Shown here: positions 5,729 to 6,308 of the stretch, in pieces
How positions within the stretch are numbered: the first letter of the stretch is position 1
How the letters are laid out: the number at the start of each line of letters is the position of its first letter
Assembly (NCBI GenBank): GCA_026395035.1
Contig: JAPLZN010000059.1
Coordinates: 1 to 6,308, forward strand
DNA from: Candidatus Vogelbacteria bacterium
GTDB lineage: Bacteria; Patescibacteriota; Minisyncoccia; Phycocordibacterales; XYD1-FULL-46-19
DNA: 6,308 bases
Direction of reading: 5' to 3'
The notes under the pieces: model-generated
Database searches by the model: none
What the model was told of the DNA's origin: nothing
The model's input: only the letters and a program-made list of their open reading frames with translations
Made by a program: the position numbers and the translations under genes

Positions 5729-6308
5729 TTAGTTGATATTTAGGCTACGGTTCTCTTCTTTGGTAAACCGAACATTGTTCTCTTGAAAAAAATCGTTCAT
5801 TTTTTCGATGGCCTTGGCGAGCGTCAGTTTTTTGACTCGATAAAGGTTCGCACTCTCTAGCGCTTGGTAGGGACTGTCCAAAATTAGCGCCATATCGGCA
5901 ATCAAGACGCGATTTTCTTCGAGGGCATTGATTAGACCCAAATGAACGGTCGCGGCTTTTTGGGGGACGACTATTTTCAATAGACTGGCGATAATCTGCT
6001 TGTTTCTCTTAGCCGAATCGAGTAAAGATTGCACCTTGATTTGATCTTTATTTTGCAGGGCGGCCAGCATGGTAGCAATTTCATTCCCCTCTTTGTTTCC
6101 TAGTGGTTCGAGGGCTTTGGCGACGGACAGTCCGTAGGCGTGGAGAGAAGTTGTTGAATAGTTGTACGAATATTTTAAGCTGGCCGTTATATAGCGGATT
6201 GGCTCTACCGGCTTATAGACATTGATTGAGCTGGTGCCGGCCACGGCCAATTTCTCGGTGATGATTGAGTCAATCGCCGCCTTGCCTTTGTTGTAGACCG
6301 CCAGGCTT
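5729..6308 (-). CDS. Conserved hypothetical helical protein, 3' part only
   Basis: The reading frame is open to the right edge, so only the last 192 residues are visible. A TTG at 6248-6250 could be taken for a start, but in-frame sequence continues upstream (KAAIDSIITEK just before it), so the true start is outside the window. The visible part is almost entirely helical: RYITASLKYSYNYSTTSLHA early on, then NEIATMLAALQNKDQIKV, then a stretch around IVVPQKAATVHLGLINALEE and IADMALILDSPYQALESANL. The 'VP..A..HL.L.NAL' followed by 'M..I..SP..AL' pattern is familiar to me from unnamed CPR proteins encoded at the front of type IV secretion or pilus loci. No catalytic motif is visible, and membrane anchoring cannot be judged without the N-terminus. 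The stop lies one base before the next ATG (TAATATG), marking it as an operon member. Confidence 0.8.
   Translation of the reverse strand, partial: SLAVYNKGKAAIDSIITEKLAVAGTSSINVYKPVEPIRYITASLKYSYNYSTTSLHAYGLSVAKALEPLGNKEGNEIATMLAALQNKDQIKVQSLLDSAKRNKQIIASLLKIVVPQKAATVHLGLINALEENRVLIADMALILDSPYQALESANLYRVKKLTLAKAIEKMNDFFQENNVRFTKEENRSLNIN

Noticed and set aside
57..5736. Plus-strand open frames across the window (for example 962-1276, 5341-5736, 4399-4725) and other minus-frame overlaps
   Set aside because: They overlap well-supported minus-strand genes in other frames and show no recognisable domains or supporting start sites.
6248..6250. TTG as the start of the rightmost gene
   Set aside because: The frame stays open upstream to the window edge with normal-looking protein sequence (KAAIDSIITEK), so the gene is simply cut by the window.

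Overview
The window looks like a chromosomal segment of an uncultivated Patescibacteria (Candidate Phyla Radiation, CPR) bacterium. The evidence is a typical CPR PrgI-family protein, a VirB6/TrbL-like polytopic protein with a long charged tail, a secreted protein with a CPR-style Ig-like domain, very tight gene packing, almost no Shine-Dalgarno sequences, and AT-rich 'ATTCGTA' intergenic repeats. The lineage is inferred from protein style and layout; no marker gene is present.

All five genes lie on the minus strand, so they read from right to left. In transcription order they are: (1) the 3' part of an unnamed helical protein (5729 to the right edge); (2) a 625-residue secreted protein with a signal peptide, eight cysteines and a C-terminal Ig-like region (3850-5727); (3) an 860-residue VirB6/TrbL-like protein with a signal peptide, a cysteine-rich N-terminal domain, about seven membrane helices and a ~410-residue cytoplasmic tail (1265-3847); (4) a 213-residue soluble protein of unknown function (622-1263); (5) a 135-residue PrgI-family membrane protein (65-472). 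Genes 1 to 4 are separated by only 1 or 2 bases and are almost certainly one operon. In related clusters the PrgI gene is normally followed by a VirB4-type ATPase, which would start just beyond the left edge. A GGAG at 3-6 (minus strand) fits that. Together the genes appear to encode the membrane and cell-surface part of a type IV secretion-like machine. No ATPase, relaxase or pilin gene is visible, so its substrate (DNA, protein or pilus) cannot be judged here.

The unusual part is the first 620 bases. The PrgI gene is framed almost to the base by a 51-bp inverted repeat (13-63 and 477-527, 50 of 51 identical). A third, diverged copy (574-618) abuts the stop codon of the preceding gene, and a GC-rich perfect hairpin (548-569) sits between copies two and three. 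Each copy is a degenerate five-unit array of ATTCGTA/ATTGGTA heptamers. In the two best copies the ATTGGTA unit creates a perfect extended -10 promoter element (TGGTATAAT), and both point inward at the PrgI gene. The repeat may therefore act as a portable promoter giving sense and antisense transcripts, as a foldback RNA structure, or as an invertible segment.
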